Below, one piece after another: positions 1 to 12,400 of a DNA stretch of 64,000 nucleotides; positions within the stretch are counted from its first letter, which is position 1, and each line of letters opens with the position of its first letter. The position numbers and the translations under genes were made by a program. The DNA comes from Pithys albifrons albifrons (Eukaryota > Chordata > Aves > Passeriformes > Thamnophilidae), in contig NC_092467.1 in assembly GCF_047495875.1 (NCBI RefSeq), positions 31,718,739-31,782,738 on the forward strand. Reading direction: 5' to 3'. A model generated the notes under the pieces. That model saw nothing but the letters and a program-made list of their open reading frames with translations, made no database searches and was not told where the DNA came from.

Positions 1-254
1 CTTGTAAAACCTTGGCCCCAGTTCTCCAAATCTTGGATCTTTACCATTTCATCCTGTTGAAGTGTCTGGCTTAGTTTAATATATGACTCTAACTCATGGC
101 ACACTCATTTCTATCATTACTAGACAATTTTTCCTGGGACAAAGTGGCACTTTATGCTGTTTAGTGTCCCTGCTGTGCAAACAACACTTTGCAAAGAAAT
201 TTAAAAAATTTCACAAAACTAGGGGGGTTTTTTTGGTCTCTTTTCTCTTTCAAG
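1..254 (+). other. EFCAB7: EFCAB7 intron (3' end of an upstream intron)
   Basis: No exon is visible before 255. The segment ends in a strong pyrimidine-rich tract (about 222-252) and the acceptor 'ctttcaag' at 247-254. The exons encoding the protein's N-terminus, including its first EF-hands, lie upstream of the window. Confidence 0.7.
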
Positions 255-429
255 TTCTGTGCCCTGTACCTGGGCAGCAGGGAGCAGTGCTGCAGGGCAG
301 CCAGGGCCAGGCTGCAGGGGGACAGCAGACTGAGGCAGCAGCAGCTTGGCAATCAAACTGAAACCCCCTCTGAAGTGTCCAAGCCATCCCCCAAACCCTC
401 CAGGAAAACTGAGACCAGACTGCCAAAAG
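255..429 (+). CDS. EFCAB7: EFCAB7 coding exon (first in window)
   Basis: Starts in phase 0 after 'ttcaag'. It opens with [12 protein letters not shown], matching the end of the second N-terminal EF-hand and the following helix of human EFCAB7 (FCKLY...NEQC). It continues through [12 protein letters not shown] and a Pro/Ser/Lys-rich linker ([11 protein letters not shown]). It ends in phase 1 at 'ccaaaag|gtattt'. Several alternative AGs lie between 255 and 318, but only 255 preserves the full alignment. Confidence 0.88.
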
Positions 430-3400
430 GTATTTGTATCCCTCATTCTCTCTGGGTTGATGAGCAGTGGAGTTTTTGGTGGATTTTTCTCAGCTCAGTG
501 AGGATGTTTTTGACTGATATAATTCCTACAGTGACAATCAGATAAATATCTCAGTATCACAGAATCATAGAATGGATTGGGTTGGAAAAGACCTCCAAGA
601 TCATCAAGAACAACCCTTGATCCAACCCTACTGTGATCACCAGCCCAGGGCACTCAGTGCCCTGGGCTGGTGATCACAGTGGGGTTGGATCAAGACGTGG
701 TGGATTCTCCCTCAGTGCCACATCCATAGAATCACAGAATCACAGAATGGATTGGGTTGGAAGAGACCTCTGAGATCATCAAATCCAACCCTTGATCCAA
801 CCCTACTGTGATCACCAGCCCAGCACGGAGTGCCCTGGGCTGGTGATCACAGTAGGGTTGGATCAAGACGTGGTGGATTCTCACAGTAGGGTTGGATCAA
901 GACATGGTGGATTCTCCCTCAGTGCCACATCCATAGAATCACAGAATCACAGAATGGATTGGGTTGGAAAGGACCTCCAAGATCATCAAGTCCAACCCTT
1001 GGTCCAGCTCCAGTCCCTTTACCAGATCATGGCACTCAGTGCCACGTTCAATCTCAGTTTCAAAACCTCCAGGGATGGGGAATCCACCCCCTCTCTGGGC
1101 AGCCCATTCCAATCCCTGAGCACTCTCTCTGCAAAGAATTTTTTTTCTGATTTCCAACTTAAATTTCCCCTGGCAGAGCTTGAGTTGTGCCCTCTTGTCC
1201 TATTGCTGAGTGCCTGGGAGTTCTCACATTCCTAAGGGTGGGTTTTTTTGGCTGTTCTGTGACACAGCCCAGAGGGAAGAGAGAAAATGAATGCTCAGGT
1301 GTTGCAACATAGACAAGTTCTTTATTTCCTTCCCAGATCAGAGATGAAACCTTAAACACTTATCAATAAACAGTGTGTTTGTTTCAATTATTGAGGCTGC
1401 TCTTGGAGCACAATCAATAGGAGAGTTTAATGTTCTTCCTGGAGTTACAAAGATGCTTAAAAAACATCCCAAACTGGATAAACCCCACAGGTGACAAATG
1501 AAATCCTTGCATGGAATTTGGGCTGGTTGAAGTTGCTTCAATCCTGGCCAAAAAAACCTGACAAAACAGCAGTGGAGGGAACTTCCTGTCATCCAGTCTC
1601 TGTGTGCTCACAAACACAGGGTTTATGCTGAACAGCACCAGGAGTGGGTTGAAATAATGTCATTGTGACCAAATCTCTGTGTTTGTAGGTGACAGCAGAG
1701 CTCCTGCCAGACCCTGCTCAGCCCACAGTGGCACCACTGTCACTGTCACTGTCAGTGCCACCAGCACCAGGGACACAAACCTGCTGGATCCTCACACAAT
1801 GAAGGTATCACCCTGAATTTGTTCTGTTTTCCTCACTTGCTGCTGCATTTTAAACAAGCCAAAAACCAGAGAAAAATGGCTCTTTATGTTTTATTTATAG
1901 TTTAGCTGTAAACTACTGAGGGGCTTCTTGGTGTGTGTGTTATTATTAACATTTTTATATACTGTTGGTTTTGCTGACATCCAGTTATTGGAAATAATTT
2001 TTCAGGTGTGAAGGTTTAATAGAACAAAGTGTGTTTTTTTATAAATGGAACCACTGTTGGAGAAAGTGTTTTAATGACTTCTTGAGGAATTTAAAGTTTA
2101 ATAATTTATTAGGTTGGTGAGAACTTTAAATGCTTAAGTAGCCTGAAAGATTGTGTATCATAAACCTTTACATGAAAGGTAATTGGAAATAAATAACATA
2201 TATGCTGTGGCCTGAAAATATTGATTTTTAGTTAGACTAATATGTTCTATCAGTATTTTCTTTTAAATAAATCACTCATTCAATATAAATTCCTGTGGGA
2301 GAGAGACAACAAAGTCACTTTGCTAAGTCAATATTTGCAGAGTGTTAATATTGATCTTTTTCCTTTGTTTTCCCTTTCTTGACTGAACCTTTACTAGTTT
2401 TCTTTCACCAGAAAATAATAGCTGCAGGAATATAAAACATTAACTGGAAACTGCTCAGATACATTAAAAATGTGCACCTTGAGACTCTTGTATAAAAGGG
2501 GAAAAAATGGTTATGACCACACAGTGTAACTGCTGCTGGAAAACTGAACTGATTGTTCTCAGGAGCTACATTTTTGTTTCAAATAACAACTCTGGATTTG
2601 TTATTGAACTCTGAAGCCCTTTATATCTTCCACGCTGCTATACAGTGACATTTGTTCTATATTAAAATTTAAAAACATCCTCTCAGAGGAATTTTTTGCA
2701 GTCTGTTTAGGTATCTGGACCTTCATGCAATTTAACCTGCAATTTCACCTTGTTCAAACATGATGTGTGGGGTGTGAAACCAGCACACACAGCCCAGGGT
2801 TGGCTTCTTTCTTTGCACAAACCAGAGAGAACTGACTGAAAAAAGGGGAAAAAAAGCACCTGCAGATCCCAATCAGTATTGATGAGCATCATTCAAACCC
2901 TGAAATCAATCAATAAACATGTAGAACCAGTAATTTTTATAAACTTTATTTATTTATCTGTCAGAATCAAATGAATAAATACCATTTGTGGTGTGGATCA
3001 GAATCCAGCACCCAAAGATTCTTCTCACTCATCCTGTATTCAGAAATATATATTCCTTTTTTCTGCTGTTTACCTGTTTGAGTCAGTAACAAAATATTTG
3101 CCATTTCCATGGGGAGGTTGGACCAAAGCTCCTGTAACATTTCTGGCAGAGGAAAACAGTGGAAATCAGAACATGCTGAATGTCTAAATTAAAAAACCTT
3201 TTAAAAATAGAAAATATTCCTAGTACATTCTTCCCTGTGTTTTCTTTTGGTCAGTGGAGTTTTGGGATGTGTTCAAAGCCATGTCAATAAATGCTGGGAG
3301 TAAAAAATAACCAGTTAGAGGTGTGGATAAACATCATGTTGTCCTGTTGGGCTTCAACTGCAGCTGAATCCCAATCCATGGAAAGTGATGGAGATGTTCA

Positions 3401-6400
3401 ATTTCTGCAGAGCGTTCTTGGTGTTGGTTTTAGTCAAGACTGAAAGACATCAGCAAAAAAAAGGTGTATCATGTGCTGAAATGGAGCCCTTTGCTTTAAT
3501 CATAGGCACAATTCCTCTCACAAACATTATTTTAACTGGAATTCTGCACCAGTGTGTGACAATGTCAGTGATAACTTCAGTTGTAGGGCCCAGCAGCAGG
3601 TGGTGCCTGAATTCCTTTGCAATGAGCATTTCTAACACAGTCATTTCCTGCTTTAGCTGTTACTGAACAACTTCTGTTGTGCTTTCACTGACACAGTAAA
3701 ATCCAACCAGAAAAAAAACATCTTTCAGCTTCCCAAGTGTCCCTGTTTGTAATTTGACAAGGATAATTTAGGGCATGTAGCACCACCTTATGCTCCCTGC
3801 AAGAACAACAGTTCAGGATTGGATTTCCTAAAGCTTTGATCCACCTTTTTTTGCCCAACATTTTTGTCAGGTATTAAACTAAATGGGCAAACAACCACTT
3901 ATCCCAGCAAGTTTTAAGGACAAATGTGGAGTGGAGGTGAAGTTTGGAGTCATGGAAATATGGGAATAAAGAGTTGACTGGGAGTGGGAATGAGTCAACA
4001 GGCTGAACATCAGCAGTGCTTTCTAAAGTTCCTTTCTGTTCCTCCACTTTAATCCCAACTCCCATTGCCCCTGAGTGACTGACACAGCCCCACCTGTTGC
4101 TCCACATTTCACTCTCACCATTAATTCCCAGGAACGGTGGGAATTAATTAGGAATCCTTTCCTAATTATTATTATTGATTGGTCCCCTTTTGCTTGTCCT
4201 GTCACTGGTTTCAGGGATAAAGATCAGGATAAAATTTTTAGATGGCCTTGTTAATTGGCTGCAAAAAGGGTTATTGGAGCTAATTCTTTTTGTTAAAAAG
4301 AAAAAAGAAAAGTGCTGTATCTCGTGGTGTATTTTCTGCAGGATTTATTAACTAATAAAATCAATTAGTATTTCAGAGAAGGTGCTTTTATCTTGCTCAG
4401 AGATGGAGCCACGTCTAATATTTGCTTGGTTCCCAGGAGTGGCACTGTGCACAGTCCAAAGGATGCTTCTACCTGGAAGAAGATGGTGAAATCATCAGTC
4501 ACAAGTACAGGCTGCACCTCCCTCAGAGCTCCTCAGTTTGTGTTACCATCAGGCCTTTAAATGTTCCCCAGGTGGAAGGTGAGTGTGTTTTTATTTCATT
4601 TTTCCTCTTCAAAGAGTGCAGCTCAGCATTAGATCCCCCTGGGATCAGTCTGTGCTTTCCAAACACTGTTGGCTTTGTGATTTACCAAGAGGCTTCATCT
4701 TTTTGCTGCACTGGAGTTGTTCTCTCTCCAAGGAGATGATTCCCTCTCTCATCCTGTAACATCAGATCTAGAGCTGGTTCAGACTCCTCTGTTGTGCTCC
4801 AGGGTGGTGATTGATTGTGGCTGAGCTTGGTGATAAAAACTGCTCTGCAATTAAGTGATGGCAAATAGGCATTTCCCAGTTACTGCCTGGCTGAAGTGGG
4901 AAGCTCATCAACAGAACTCAGTGAGGAAAAGGGATCTGAATCTGACAGGTTTGGGTAATTTAACAGATTTGGGGATGTCTCAGTGCTCTGCTCAGAACTG
5001 GGGGTTTATCTGGCACCCTTTCAGCCTGTGCCTTAGACAGTCCAGGCATTCTCTGTCACCAAAACCAACTTGTCTGTTGTGTAAAACATTCTAATTTTGG
5101 AGGATAATTATTGTCCTGATGTAGAAATACCTTTGTGTGTTGCTGTGGAGAGAAAGGCCCAGTGCTGGTGTGTGAGGGAGGGATTCACTCCAGCAAGGGC
5201 CTTTATAGGGGAGAAATGTCCTCAGATTTGGAACAAGTTTGTGTGGTGTGTGGCCACTACTTGGTATTCTTGATCCTTAATGATAGAACTATTAGTAGTA
5301 ATAATTATCTGTAAGATAATCATAAGACTTGGAACAGTTTCTCTGATTGCCCCAAATAGGAAGGAAATCCCAATATCATACAATGGATTCTTATTTTCCA
5401 TTTTACCCTAACAGGGATCAACATGATAAATACCATGGAAATACCTATTTTAGGGTTCAAAGAAAACCATCATGAAGCCTTTATGTGTGGAATATTTTTC
5501 TTTTTAGGAAGATCTTGCCATTGGTTGGCAGTGGATACAGCTTTGTTTATTCTGAAGGAGAATGAAACCCAGGAGGACCTACAGCTTGTGAGCTTTACTG
5601 ACCTACAGGACAAAGAGGTCAGAGGGTTTGTTGTGTTCCTGTTTTAATTGTTCCTTCATTAGTGTGTGTTAATGCTGCCTGGGGGAGTTCTGTGTGTTTG
5701 AGAGGAACCCAAACTGTGCCTTGTCCTGTGCATGTTCCCTTTCAAAACTGGCAGCACCTGTGCAAGGGTGGATGCAACAGGATTGCAAGGCCTTGTGTGG
5801 AAGTTTCCTGGAATTCTTGGGAGACCCATGTTGGCAGCACTGCTGAGTTGCTGGTTACATTTACAGACTCTCTGGAAACCCACTTCACTCCTGCACCTGC
5901 CAACCCAAAATTGCAAAGGCAACAGTCATTAAAATTTCCTTTAATTTGCTTTCTCCTTGCCAAATACCATTTTGAAGTTGCCATATATAATTTTCTCTTT
6001 GCCATATATAATTTTCTCCTTGCCATATGTAATTTTGAAGTTGCCATATATAATTTTGAACTTCACAGTGCACCCTGATAGGAATATTCTCATCCTCTGG
6101 CAGAAATAAGGCAGGAGAAGTGGCAGCATTAACTTGTTTTCCTCATCGCTGCTCCTGTATGTTTTTTTTTTAATTTTATTTATAAAAGTTTCACTAGTTT
6201 TTGTGTCTTTAAAATGGCACCTTTGGGGACAGAGCCCAGCACTGCCAGGGACAGAGCCCAGCATTCCCAGGGACAGAGCCCAGCACTGCCAGGGACAGAG
6301 CCCAGCACTGCCAGGGACAGAGCCCAGCATTCCCAGGGACAGAGCCCAGCATTCCCAGGGACAGAGCCCAGCATTCCCAGGGACAGAGCCCAGCATTCCC

Positions 6401-9400
6401 AGGGACAGAGCCCAGCACTCCCAGGGACAGAGCCCAGCATTCCCAGGGACAGAGCCCAGCACTGCCAGGGACAGAGCCCAGCACTGCCAGGGACAGAGCC
6501 CAACACTGCCAGGGGAAGAGCCCAGCACTCCCAGGGACAGAGCCCAGCATTCCCAGGGACAGAGCCCAGCATTCCCAGGGACAGAGCCCAGCACTGCCAG
6601 GGGCAGAGCCCAGCATTCCCAGGGACAGAGCCCAGCACTGCCAGGGACAGAGCCCAGCATTCCCAGGGGAAGAGCCCAGCATTCCCAGGGACAGAGCCCA
6701 GCATTCCCAGGGACAGAGCCCAGCACTGCCAGGGGCAGAGCCCAGCATTCCCAGGGACAGAGCCCAGCATTCCCAGGGACAGAGCCCAGCATTCCCAGCA
6801 GTCCCAGAGGGTCCATCACTGCTGTGTGGGCATTGCTGTGACAGGACAGGCCCCCTGGGCAGGGCTGATGGGCTGTGCTGTGTCCAGGTGTGTGGCTGGC
6901 GGGGGGAGCTGGGCCCGGGGCTCTACTGGCTGCTCCCATTCACAACGGGCTGCAGGCTGAGGAAGAGGAAGGCTCCCATTCCTGGGGAAGCAGAGCTGCT
7001 GCACAGGGATGAGGATGGAGAGCTGGCCCTCACCGAGGAGTTCAGGTGAGGCACATCCCCAAACTCTGTAAAAGTGTGGCTACAGCTTTTGAACAGCTGC
7101 ATCTTCCTAAAGTGCTCTGTACAGAACATTCCTAAGGCACTGAGCAGTTCTGACAGTGCTGTGAGACAGGAAAGGGAAAAGAAGCCTTTGGAAATAGTTC
7201 TGCCTTTTTCATCTTGTAGAGCTGCTTTGTTGGATGTGTTTGAGACAATAGATCTGGATGGGAATGGCCTGCTGAGCCTGGAGGAGTACAACTTCTTTGA
7301 GCTGAGGACTAGTGGGGAGAAGTGTGATGAGGAGGCATGGGCTGTGTGCAAGGGTGAGTTCACTCCTGTGATTAATAAAACTAATTGGACTATCAATCTG
7401 CTTCCAGGCTGTGTGTGTATAGTTTGGAAGAACTGAGTATTTGTATCCTGTTCTGAGAACACACCTAGATATTGTTCTCTTCTCCCTTTGTTTTCTTTTT
7501 TTCCTCTTCCAGTCTCCTGTCCTTTGTTTTGCCTCATTCTGCTGTGTGTGCCACTGACCTTCTGCTGAGAGAGTTCTGCCCATTCCTTATTGTTTTGTAG
7601 CTGCCAAAACCTTCAGGCTTTCTAATCCTGGCTGATGTGGGGAATGAAACCATAACAGGTATTTGTTTAATCCACTCCTTTGTGCAGATTAGGCTGGTCC
7701 TGCTCTCATGTCTCACAGGGAGTTGAGAGGGACATTTAATGAGTGTGGACATGATAAAAGTGGCTCCCAGAGTTTATGTGGATTGTTTCATTGTGTATCA
7801 GCCCATGCCATGTTGGACATAATTCCCTGTAGGCTGTGACACACTCTGACCAAAATACTTCAGATCTGGCAAATCCTACTCATTATTTCTCCCCCAAACA
7901 CTCCAAGCTGTTGGACTTTTTCCCAGCTGATGGAAAGCTGATACAAAATCCTTTTCTATGGCTGAGTTTCTCCTCTATTTCCTCCCTGCTTTTCCACACT
8001 TGGACTCTGTCAGGGTGAAGCCTCTGTGCTCTGATCTCCACACAAGCAGGAGGGGTAAATATGTGGGAATAAATAAGGGAGGAAAGGGGAATCTGGTGAA
8101 TGTTTTACCAGGTCATTAATCAGTTGAAAGGGTTCAGACAAATACCATAAATCTTGACAGCAAAGTTCAAGCCATTTATTACAGCATCTGTACCCTTAGG
8201 TAGATTTATTAAATTGGTAATCCCTTTTTAATAATATATAGTAAAGATTTAGCATTGTTATGAAGATGAGCAAACCATTTTTAAAACTCTCTGACACCAG
8301 GACATTTCAATTATGTGTTTGCTGACATTAGAGGGATATCTGTGATATTCTCTCTAGAGAAGGGTGTTGGGATTACTGGAATTTTATTGCTTTGTAGGAA
8401 CTAAGTAAATCATTTCTGTATCAAGGACCTCAAGCACTAAGGGTTCCAGCTGACTTGCATTTCCCATTCCTAAAATACCCCATTCTGCAAAGCTCAGCCA
8501 CAAACTTTTAACAAAAAGAAAAGAAAAAATCCACATGAACTGTTTCTGTTTGGAAATCTCAGCCTCTTTTGGGTTATCCAAGGGAACAGCTGTTTGTAGG
8601 GATTGTCCAAAATCCACAGGGAAGCTCTGTAAGGAGCACATGCCTGGACAAGGACAGTCTTTCCCAAATAATATTGGAGAGCCCCAAAACAGCTCCATCT
8701 TTCAAACCTTGTTAACATGAGGAGGGTTTGGCTTTGGAAAGACCTTTGAGTGCTCCTTCCTTTTCCTTTTAAACAGAGAATTTTGAGATGAAGAGGAATG
8801 AACTAACGAGGCAAGGCTTTCTGGATCTGACCCTCATGGAAGCCACTGACCCTGAGGGGGATCCCAGGGACCTCTGGGTCACTCTGTTGGCTCTGGGCTA
8901 CAACAAGGCCTTGGAAAGGACAGAGGTATGGGGGTCACAAAGCCAAAACGTGCTCCTGTTTGTGAATCCATCAGGGATTCACTCCAGACAGGGGTAACTC
9001 AGGGTTTGCACTGTCATTTTAATGTCCTGTGCCTCAGGGTAACACTTGGAGTGCTGGAAGAGGAGAGGGAACCTTCCTTTTGCTGTAGAGAAGGCCAGGG
9101 TTGTGTGGGTTTGTAGAGGAGAGTGTTACCTGTTGAAAGGATTTATGCCCCTTGACAGTGATGCCAAACTGTGACCTCTCAGCAAACACAAAATGCAGGA
9201 CTTGCTCTCCTTAAAAAGGTCACTTTCCTGGCCCAAACCACAGCAAAAGTGGGTAAGATAATTCTTTCCACATTATTCAGAATTCCTGGTTTTCAGACAC
9301 GACTATTTTTATTGGTTTTGATTTTCACAACAGTATCTGAAGGTGTTCAACATAAAATTTTCATGTAGAGGCTTTGGGTGACACACTGTTTACTTACAGG

Positions 9401-12400
9401 CTCAGGGATGATTTTTCTAATGTTCATACACAATTAGAGATTTTATTATTTTATTTTCTTTTAAGTTTATGTTTACAAAAATATTGTTTGTTTTGATGGT
9501 AATAGTTCTCACTAAAGAAAGAGGACCTCTTTAATGAAGAAAAAAAAAGAAATCATTTAAGTTACATCACCAAGAAAAGACTTTTTGAATCATAGTCTAA
9601 TAATGCCATTTAACTTTATGTAACAGCTCAGTGTAGCCACTGTATGAAATATCTGTGTGAAACAAATTCATGCAGACCCAAAACCAGTCGGTATGAGAGA
9701 TACCAACTATCCCTCGTTGAAATCTTGGGATCGTGGTGGGAGATTTAGTGCTGAGCAGTTCCTGCTTTCCCTGCCAGTTGTGGTCGGTAGAGCCCCTGCC
9801 AAGCTGCTTTTCTGCATTTCAGCCGCCAGAGGGAGCGATTTTCCAGGAAAGAGGATTTTGGGGAGGTTTTTATCCCGTTGGGAATGTCAGGAAGGTGTTC
9901 CGTGCCTTAAACCAGCTGCTTTATGGCTGCAGCCTTGGCTTTCCAAAGGACAACACTGCTCTAAAAATCTCCACCTGTTAACTTGTGTATATCACTTAAC
10001 ACTTTAATTCCTTGCTTCCAAACAGTGTTGTTTTGGGAGCATTGAGCCTCTAACAAATTAAAGACAGAGCTTGAGAAATCCTGGTGGATTCCAACAGCCA
10101 TTGGGAAGGAACTGAAGTGCTGTTACTGTGTCTGGAAAAAGGCAAACTCCTGGTTGTTACATCAGGTGGATTAAATCTGTGGGAAGTGGCACAAACAGCA
10201 ACAGGCAAAGACACAGATTCATTCCTGGAATACATTCATGCTCCATCTTAATTCCTGCCCATTTGGCTGTCCAAGGAAGGGCTTGGTTTGTTGATTAAAT
10301 CTGTGGGAAGTGGCAGAAACACCAACAGGCAAAGAGACAGGTTTATTCCTGGAATATATTCATTCTTCATCTTAATTCCTGCCCATTTGGCTGTCCAAGG
10401 AAGGGCTTGGTTTGTTGATTAAATCTGTGGGAAGTGGCACAAACAGCAACAGGCAAAGACACAGGTTCATTCCTGGAATACATTCATGCTCCATATTAAT
10501 TCCTGCCCATTTGGCTGTCCAAGGAAGGGCTTGGTTTGTTGGAGCTGAATCCACCCAACTGCACATTGAGTGGCATTTGTGCCAAGCTCTCTTTGGTGTC
10601 AGAGGTTGCCCCAGCTCTCGGGTTTGGCACACTTGGTGTGCAGGGCCAGGTGTGTGTGTGTGTCACAGTTTTTGATTTAGGCCTCCCTTAGTAACCAGTC
10701 CTAACTAGGGAAGTGGGCATTACATAAATATTCCACAGGTGTTTTCCATGTAACAGGGCAGGACTAAGAGAGAGATAGGAAGTTAGGGGTTTTTTTCCTC
10801 TTCTGGCAAGGCTTGGAGAGCAGAGGGGGTCCAGGCATTGTTCCCTTGTTCAGAGCCACATAGAGGAGGAGAAAGGGAGTTGGTTTTCTTCTCTTGGGAG
10901 TTGGGGTGGGATTGTATTTTTGCCAATTCCTTTCCTCTTTAGAGTTTTTGATTGTACTTGTCTCTTTGGTTTTTGTTTTGTCCCTCCTTATTCCTCCTTC
11001 CCATTCCCTCTTCCCTTTTTCCCCCTGGGTGCCCCTAATAGTGTGTACAAATTGCATTTGTAGTTGTTACTGTTAGAAAATTTATGTATATTCTGATTTG
11101 CTTCAGTTTCTTTTGAGTTCTTGCTTTCTTTTCAGTTTTTTTTCTTTTGCTGGGAAGAGTGGGGGAAAGGAGGAGGGAAGTGTTATGGGTTCACCTAGGT
11201 CTCAAACCAAGACAGGAAGGCAGTTGGGGCTTGGCAAGGGGGTTAAACCAAGGCAGTGTGTGTGGTTGTGGCTCAGCCCTGGGGCTGTGGGTGCTGAGCC
11301 CTGTTTCCCTTGCAGGCCTGTCCCTTTGGCATCGCCGTCCTCGCCGAGCGCTGCCGGCCGCGGCTCCGGGCCGTGTGCCTGGAGCCAGGGGGGCCCCAGC
11401 TCAGCAGGGCTCTGTGCAGCTCCGTGCTCTGCCAGGGGCAGCCCAGGGCGCTGCAGGGCGCCGAGCACACCCTGCTGCACACCCTCAGGGCGGGCAGGAG
11501 GGTCACCTCTGTCATCGAGAACCAGGTATGGCATCACACCCCTGCCGGGCACTGCGTGGGGGTGGCAGCTACGGCAGCTCTTCCTCCCTGCTCATGATGG
11601 AGCGTCACATTTGCTGATGTCAAGTGTTTGTATTTATTTCATTTAAGTCACAGCATCACAGACTATTCTGAGCTGGAAAGGACCCACAAGGATCATCGAG
11701 TCCAGCTCTTAAGTCAAAGGCCCACACAGGGGATTGAACCCATGACCTTGGCATTGTTGCAACCAAGTTTGAACCAACTGAGCTCATCTCAGGGTTGAAA
11801 CAACTCCATGGCTCCTTCTGACAAATGATCAGACTTGTAAAGATCAGTGCTCATGGAAGGGACAGATTATTACAGTGAGGCAACCAGTTCTGAATATCAC
11901 ATAGGACCTGAATATTTTTGTGTTCACATTCCAATTTTTCAATATTTTGATAATTCTTGGAGACACAATATCATCATAATATGAGACAACACACACTGAG
12001 AACAGGAAATACAATTACACAAAGAGCATTTTACATTTTCAGTGTCCACAAGAAAGTCTTGCAGGTCTTTTCCAACCCAATCGATTCTATGATTAAAGTC
12101 AAAGAGCAGTGATTTGCATTGATTGTGTTATAGATGAATTGTTAACTGGTTAGTCTTACAGGATTACCACCAATCCAAGCTAGAACTGTAAATCCAAGCA
12201 GAAGTGGTTGTGAGAAGCAGAGATTTTAAACCTTTCTGCATAGAGCATAATGAATGAGCTGTTCCTGCTCTGTCTCATTTGTATCAGGAACTGTGAGTAA
12301 ATAAACAGCTCAGTAAGATGCTGAACTTCAGGTGCTTTAAATCTTCAAAGACCACAGCAAGAAATGTATTTCTAAAAGGACAGACATGCAAAAGGGGATG

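Larger units (their letters stand above)
430..1688 (+). other. EFCAB7: EFCAB7 intron with CR1-derived block
   Basis: Non-coding. About half is the composite CR1 at 557-1226 (listed separately). The remaining 460 bases before the next exon show no feature I can name. Confidence 0.8.
5618..6887 (+). other. EFCAB7: EFCAB7 intron with two tandem arrays
   Basis: Contains the AT-rich array 5957-6061 and the 22-bp minisatellite 6225-6799. The acceptor 'gtgtccag' follows only 88 bases after the second array. Confidence 0.85.
8926..11315 (+). other. EFCAB7: EFCAB7 intron with 124-bp triplication and solo LTR
   Basis: Holds a three-copy 124-bp tandem (10171-10543) and a solo LTR (10661-11255). The rest is unique. 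A CTCF-like core (ccgccagagggagcg, 9823-9837) is present but unverified. Confidence 0.75.

Noticed and set aside
792..1235. Open frames in 0.8-1.2 kb, 60.0-60.5 kb and 61.7-62.4 kb with similar peptides (HGTQCHGQAQ...)
   Set aside because: They read through CR1 3' UTR sequence, non-coding in the element and unrelated to its reverse transcriptase.
6134..6960. Open frames of 180-330 residues over 5.9-6.96 kb on both strands
   Set aside because: They read a 22-bp intronic minisatellite. No homology, and the real EFCAB7 exon starts after it at 6888.
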